DNA of 64,000 nucleotides. Origin: Streptomyces sp. NBC_00459 (GTDB taxonomy: Bacteria; Actinomycetota; Actinomycetes; Streptomycetales; Streptomycetaceae). The notes beneath the pieces were generated by a model that was not told the DNA's origin, ran no database searches, and saw only the letters and a list, made by a program, of their open reading frames with translations. Every line of letters starts with the position of its first letter. Position 1 is the first letter of the stretch. The stretch lies in the NCBI RefSeq assembly GCF_036013955.1, contig NZ_CP107903.1:2728001-2792000 (forward strand), written 5' to 3'. Below, one piece after another: positions 60,655-64,000 of this stretch. The position numbers were made by a program, and so were the translations under genes.

Positions 60655-60770
60655 CCGGCCCGGGGATGGACCCGCTGTACTCGTGGTGCTCGTTGGTACT
60701 TGTGGGGCTTGGTGGTGCTGGTGGTGCTTTTGGTTCTCGTGGGGCTCAAGGTGACAGGCGGCTATACGTC
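60655..60770 (-). promoter_or_regulatory. C/A-rich leader of the sugar importer operon
   Basis: The plus strand reads GTGGTGCT-like units over about 70 bases (60682-60750). The transcribed strand is therefore a run of CACCACCAG / CCCCACAAG with almost no G or T, expected to be unstructured RNA before the strong site AAAGGAG. No Rho-independent arm or riboswitch pattern is visible. Confidence 0.55.
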
Positions 60771-60785
60771 CAACCTGTCGATCAT

Positions 60786-60795
60786 TGTTCGAGAT
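60786..60795 (-). promoter_or_regulatory. Motif ATCTCGAACA upstream of the importer operon
   Basis: TGTTCGAGAT on the plus strand, so ATCTCGAACA on the transcribed strand, identical to the site at 62316-62325 and nine of ten to 62297-62306. It lies about 150 bases upstream of the binding-protein start. Confidence 0.6.
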
Positions 60796-60846
60796 ATCGG
60801 CCGCGCTGATGGGGCGGGGACGATCGTCGAACCGGTCGGTGCCCCC

Positions 60847-61905
60847 TCAGCCGGGAGCGGTCGCCGACTGAGGGGCGTACGGGAAGGTGCTGGCGCGGAC
60901 GAGGAGTTGGGGTTCGATGGCGACCCGGGAAGTCCCGGAGGGGGTGCGGCCCTCGATGAGGTCGAGCAGCAGGGCGATGCTCTGCTTGCCGACCGCCGAG
61001 AAGTCCTGCCGGACGGTGGTGAGCGGCGGAGCGAAGAACTCCGACTCCGGGATGTCGTCGAAGCCGACCACAGCGACGTCCTGGGGAGTGCGCACGCCCG
61101 CCTCACGCAGCGCCCACAACACCCCCAGTGCCATCTGGTCGTTGGCGACGAAGACGGCGGTCAGGCCCCGGCCCACCCAGCCGGCCAGTTCCTGGCCCGC
61201 ACGATAGCCCGACAGCGGACTCCAGTCCCCCCGCAGCGGCGACGGCGGTTCCACGCCGGCCTCTTCCAGGGTCGTCCGCCAGCCGTCGGCCCGGTCCACC
61301 GCCTCCTGCCAGTTCTCGGGTCCGGCGAGATGCCAGACCGTGCGATGACCGGTGGCCAGCAGATGGCCGGTGGCCAGCCGCGCGCCCAGCCGCTGGTCCA
61401 CGTTGACGCTGGGGATCTCCACGCCGGAGCCGGTGCCCACGGCCACCACCGGGAAGGGGTGGCGGAGTTCGGTGAGGGCCTCGACCGCCGACCGCTGCGG
61501 GGCGAGGGCGATCACCCCCTCCACCCCACCCTCACTGAGCCGGTGCATGGCCTCGGACAACGTCTCGACCGTCAGTTCGCGAAGACTGACCGTCGAGACG
61601 AGATACCCCTCGGCGCGTGCCGCCTCCTCCAGCGCGAACAGCGTGCTGGCCGGCCCGTAGAGCGTGGTGTTGGAGGCGACCACACCCAGGGTGAGGGTGC
61701 GCCGGGTCGCCAGTGCCCGTGCGGAGGAGTTGCGGCGGTAGCCCATCTCCTCGATGGCCTGCAGCACCCTGGCCCGTGTCTCGTCGCGCACATTGGGGTG
61801 GTCGCCCAGTACGCGGGACACGGTCTGGTGGGACACGCCGGCCTGGCGTGCCACGTCGGCCATGGTGGGCGGCCGGAGCTGCGAGCTGGTCTGAGAGTAG
61901 GTCAC
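60847..61905 (-). CDS. LacI-family transcriptional regulator
   Basis: Protein of 352 residues. The helix-turn-helix is PTMADVARQAGVSHQTVSRVLGDHPNVRDETRARVLQAIEEMGYRRN, followed by the hinge SSARALATRRT and a periplasmic-binding-type ligand domain (LTLGVVASNTTLYGPASTLF ... AVFVANDQMALGVLWALREAG ... VAVVGFDDIPESEFFAPPLTTVRQD). It sits between the importer and the dehydratase and should repress one or both until a sugar binds. GTG 61905 follows CAGGGAGGT; the longer frame to 61980 has no site. Confidence 0.94.
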   Translation of the reverse strand: MTYSQTSSQLRPPTMADVARQAGVSHQTVSRVLGDHPNVRDETRARVLQAIEEMGYRRNSSARALATRRTLTLGVVASNTTLYGPASTLFALEEAARAEGYLVSTVSLRELTVETLSEAMHRLSEGGVEGVIALAPQRSAVEALTELRHPFPVVAVGTGSGVEIPSVNVDQRLGARLATGHLLATGHRTVWHLAGPENWQEAVDRADGWRTTLEEAGVEPPSPLRGDWSPLSGYRAGQELAGWVGRGLTAVFVANDQMALGVLWALREAGVRTPQDVAVVGFDDIPESEFFAPPLTTVRQDFSAVGKQSIALLLDLIEGRTPSGTSRVAIEPQLLVRASTFPYAPQSATAPG

Positions 61906-62096
61906 GGCTGCACCTCCCTGGCGGTCGTCTGTGGATAAGTCCTTCGATGGGGGCGGTCGTCTCCGCGCCGCCGGCTTCACTCCGGGCTTCCGGAAAGCCC
62001 CGAGACGCCGGGCGGGTAAGCAAGTTGGGGCACTGCCGACATGACGCTCGTACCTCCCTGGATGCCGTTCGTAGACGACTGGTGAATGCGGAGGTC

Positions 62097-62114
62097 ATTG
62101 TGAGCGCTAACAAT
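62097..62114. promoter_or_regulatory. LacI-type operator
   Basis: ATTGTGAGCGCTAACAAT: two nine-base half-sites ATTGTKAGC with eight of nine bases matching and the central GC-GC typical of LacI-family operators. It lies 192 bases before the LacI GTG, suggesting autoregulation. Confidence 0.75.
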
Positions 62115-62296
62115 CGACGGCGGTCAAGAGGGCTGCGCCAGGGAGGTCGTCACGGTTGGATAACGCGGCAGTCGGCGGGCAGGAGGGCTCCCGGTGCGGC
62201 AATGTGGGAACGGATGGCGGCGGTCCAAAACGCGGCAAGGGTTGTTCGTTCGACCCATTGACACTCCGCCCGAAGCATCCTTACTGTCGCGACAGC

Positions 62297-62325
62297 ATTT
62301 CGAACAAGTGACGAAATCTCGAACA
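62297..62325 (+). promoter_or_regulatory. Paired ATYTCGAACA boxes before the dehydratase gene
   Basis: ATTTCGAACA (62297-62306) and ATCTCGAACA (62316-62325) are direct repeats 19 bases apart, two helical turns. The first also lies in an inverted repeat ATTTCG-N9-CGAAAT (62297-62317). The dehydratase start is 26 bases further on, so the boxes should overlap the promoter. Confidence 0.65.
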
Positions 62326-62350
62326 GGCCACACAGGACTTAGGGAGTACC

Positions 62351-63508
62351 GTGCGCATCACGGGAATCAGCACGCACGTGGTCGGGACGCCGTGGCGGAA
62401 CCTGACCTACGTCCAGGTGCACACCGACGAGGGACTCACCGGCGTCGGCGAGACCCGCATGCTGGGCCACACCGACGCGCTGCTCGGCTATCTGCACGAG
62501 GCGAAGACCAACCACATTCTCGGCTCCGACCCGTTCGCTGTCGAGGACCTGGTCAAGCGCATGAAGTACGGCGACTACGGGCGCGCCGGCGAGATCGTGA
62601 TGTCCGGCATCGCCGTGATCGAGATGGCGTGCTGGGACATCAAGGGCAAGGCCCTCGGCGTGCCGGTGTGGCAGCTGCTCGGCGGCAAGGTCACCGACAA
62701 GGTCAAGGCGTACGCCAACGGCTGGTACACCACCGAGCGCACGCCGGAGGCCTACCACAAGGCGGCGCAGGGCGTCATGGAGCGCGGTTACAAGGCGCTC
62801 AAGATCGACCCCTTCGGGACCGGCCACTTCGAGCTGGACCACGAGCAGAGCATGTACGCCGTCTCTCTGATCGAGGCCGTGCGGGACGCCATCGGGCCGG
62901 ACGCCGAGCTGATGCTGGAGATGCACGGCCGCTTCTCCCCCGCCACCGCCATCCGCCTCGCCAAGGACCTGGCGCCCTTCAAGCCCGCGTGGCTGGAGGA
63001 GCCCTGCCCGCCGGAGAACCTGAAGGCACTGGAGAAGGTCGCCGCCAAGGTCGACATCCCGGTGGCCACGGGTGAGCGCATCCACGACCGGATCGAGTTC
63101 CGGGAGCTCTTCGAGAGCCAGGCCGTGGACATCATCCAGCCCGACGTCGGTCACATCGGCGGCATCTGGGAGACCCGCAAGCTGGCCGCGACCGCCGAGA
63201 CGCACTACGTGCTGGTCGCGCCGCACAACGTGGGCGGGCCCGTGCTGACCGCGGCCTCCCTCCAGGTCGGGTTCACCTCCCCGAACTTCAAGATCCTCGA
63301 GCACTTCAACGACTTCGCGGACGCGGACATCAAGAAGGTCGTCTCGGGCGCCCCGGAGGTCGTGGACGGCTACTTCCACCTCTCCGACAAGCCCGGCCTC
63401 GGTGTCGAGCTGGACGTGGACGCGGCGGCGGAGTTCCCGCAGCAGCAGGCCCGCTTCGACCTGTGGGCCGAGGGCTGGGAGCAGCGCAAGCCCAAGGGGA
63501 CCGAGTGA
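62351..63508 (+). CDS. Enolase-superfamily sugar-acid dehydratase (mandelate racemase/galactonate dehydratase type)
   Basis: Protein of 385 residues. The N-terminal capping part RITGISTHVVGTPWRNLTYVQVHTDEGLTGVGE leads to a barrel with KALKIDPFGTGHF, LMLEMHGRFSP, PAWLEEPCPPEN, VATGERIHDRIEF, QPDVGHIGGI and YVLVAPHNVGGP; these supply the metal ligands (Asp/Glu/Glu) and the catalytic His residues. Such enzymes remove water from acid sugars such as galactonate to give 2-keto-3-deoxy acids. Exact substrate is not fixed by sequence alone. GTG 62351 is in frame after AGGGAGTACC. The next gene overlaps by four bases (GTGA). Confidence 0.88.
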   Translation: MRITGISTHVVGTPWRNLTYVQVHTDEGLTGVGETRMLGHTDALLGYLHEAKTNHILGSDPFAVEDLVKRMKYGDYGRAGEIVMSGIAVIEMACWDIKGKALGVPVWQLLGGKVTDKVKAYANGWYTTERTPEAYHKAAQGVMERGYKALKIDPFGTGHFELDHEQSMYAVSLIEAVRDAIGPDAELMLEMHGRFSPATAIRLAKDLAPFKPAWLEEPCPPENLKALEKVAAKVDIPVATGERIHDRIEFRELFESQAVDIIQPDVGHIGGIWETRKLAATAETHYVLVAPHNVGGPVLTAASLQVGFTSPNFKILEHFNDFADADIKKVVSGAPEVVDGYFHLSDKPGLGVELDVDAAAEFPQQQARFDLWAEGWEQRKPKGTE

Positions 63509-64000
63509 GCAGCGCGGTAGTGATCGAGGCTCCGGGCGAGCACCGTCTGGTGCCGCACGAGCCTCGTCAGCCGGAGGCCGGCGAGGCCCTCGTCCGGGTC
63601 CACGCCGCCGGCATCTGCGGCAGCGACCGGGAGGTCTACCAGGGCAACCGGCCCGAGGGATACGTCCGTTACCCCCTCACGCCGGGCCACGAGTGGTCCG
63701 GGACGGTGACCGCGGTCGGTACCGGGGTTCCTTCAACTCTCGTAGGCCGCAAGGTCGTTGGCGAGGGCTTCCGCAACTGCCAGGTGTGCGACCGCTGTCA
63801 CGCGGGCGAGACCACGCTGTGCTCGGCGGGATACGAGGAGACCGGGTTCACCGAGCCCGGCGCGATGGCCACCACGCTGACGCTGCCCGCCCGTCTGCTG
63901 CACGTTCTGCCGGACGACGCGGATCTCACGGCGGCGGCGCTGCTGGAGCCGGCCGCGTGCATCGCGGCCGCCGCGCTCAAGGCGAACGCCGTTCCGGGTG
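63505..64000 (+). CDS. Zinc-dependent sugar/alcohol dehydrogenase (3' truncated by window)
   Basis: GTG 63505 overlaps the dehydratase stop (GTGA). The 165 visible residues start SSAVVIEAPGEHRLVPHEPRQ and show VHAAGICGSDREVY (catalytic Cys), LTPGHEWSGTV (His and Glu) and the structural zinc set CQVCDRCHAGETTLC. This is the N-terminal catalytic domain of a medium-chain dehydrogenase such as sorbitol or L-threonine dehydrogenase. It probably oxidises a sugar or polyol in the same pathway as the dehydratase. The NAD domain lies beyond the end. Confidence 0.9.
   Translation, partial: MSSAVVIEAPGEHRLVPHEPRQPEAGEALVRVHAAGICGSDREVYQGNRPEGYVRYPLTPGHEWSGTVTAVGTGVPSTLVGRKVVGEGFRNCQVCDRCHAGETTLCSAGYEETGFTEPGAMATTLTLPARLLHVLPDDADLTAAALLEPAACIAAAALKANAVPG

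Larger units (their letters stand above)
61906..62350. other. 445-base divergent regulatory region of the sugar-acid locus
   Basis: Between the LacI gene (minus) and the dehydratase gene (plus). It holds the dyad ATTGTGAGCGCTAACAAT, the palindrome CTGTCGCGACAG (62284-62295), the paired ATYTCGAACA boxes, and CCAGGGAGGT-like blocks at 61911, 62052 and 62138. No coding region is convincing. Confidence 0.6.

Noticed and set aside
57917..60754. Open frame of 945 codons on the plus strand opposite the ABC importer genes
   Set aside because: It is the third-position-GC shadow of the ATPase and binding-protein genes: its composition is Val/Gly/Asp/Leu-rich without domains, and the minus-strand genes have clear motifs, ribosome sites and operon spacing.
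1..64000. CRISPR arrays, insertion sequences, prophage or integrated element
   Set aside because: No regularly spaced repeats, transposase or integrase motifs, and gene content is core Streptomyces.

Overview
The window is a high-GC chromosomal segment with the codon bias, GTG starts, strong third-position GC and conserved gene content of a Streptomyces species. Direct support comes from the fasR-fabD-fabH-acpP-fabF fatty-acid cluster followed by a DUF3145 gene, a homodimeric pyruvate dehydrogenase E1 (aceE) next to DUF3052 and peroxiredoxin genes, a block of TerD/TerC genes, two dispersed intergenic repeat families of the Streptomyces type, and rare TTA codons confined to one gene. From memory, the order aceE ... 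fasR-fabDHacpPF resembles the S. coelicolor core region around SCO2360-SCO2410. I see no insertion sequence, prophage, CRISPR array or replication origin.

Layout. Positions 1-5.6 kb hold a truncated ketopantoate-reductase-like gene, a small unknown, a receptor-type Ser/Thr kinase, a tRNA-Val, an adhesin-like DUF4097 lipoprotein and a membrane-anchored coiled-coil protein. Positions 5.7-11.8 kb are cell-envelope genes: a secreted amidase-domain protein, a polysaccharide-deacetylase-like protein, a bifunctional penicillin-binding protein with two TTA codons and no SxxK lysine, an FmdB zinc ribbon and a DedA membrane protein. Positions 11.7-20.7 kb form a Ter stress-response neighbourhood: HAD phosphatase, a fused PRTase-TRSP-StiP-PELOTA protein and a CitE-like lyase in one operon, divergent from a TerD gene, then a TerA-like gene, a TerC/DUF475 membrane protein and two more TerD genes. 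Positions 20.8-25.1 kb hold peroxiredoxin, DUF3052 and aceE.

Positions 25.2-34.7 kb are regulator/enzyme pairs: a K+ channel, a divergent TetR/MFS exporter, a DUF1023 alpha/beta hydrolase, a DUF4429-SHOCT protein, a MerR-aldo/keto reductase operon with a textbook 19-bp-spacer operator, a GNAT enzyme, a serine hydrolase and a pirin. Positions 34.8-40.4 kb hold fasR and the type II fatty acid synthase genes. Positions 40.6-51.2 kb carry secreted or sugar-related hydrolases (SGNH lipoprotein, aldose 1-epimerase, GH3 beta-glucosidase, pyroglutamyl-peptidase-like protein, EI24 membrane protein, M14 carboxypeptidase, serine beta-lactamase-like). Positions 51.3-55.6 kb hold a divergent MarR/NADP-dependent oxidoreductase pair, a tannase-like secreted hydrolase and a zinc-ribbon membrane protein. 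Positions 55.8-64 kb hold a carbohydrate catabolic locus: an ABC importer with the subunit make-up and binding-protein sequence of the galactofuranose importer YtfQRT-YjfF, a LacI regulator, a sugar-acid dehydratase of the enolase superfamily and a zinc-dependent dehydrogenase that runs off the end.

The most promising material for a second look is the Ter metabolite-type operon with its fused four-module enzyme, the PBP that combines TTA codons with a lost catalytic lysine, the intrusion of an intergenic repeat into two coding regions, the shared ATYTCGAACA motif upstream of the sugar transporter and of the dehydratase, and a recurring promoter layout that predicts about ten leaderless mRNAs.
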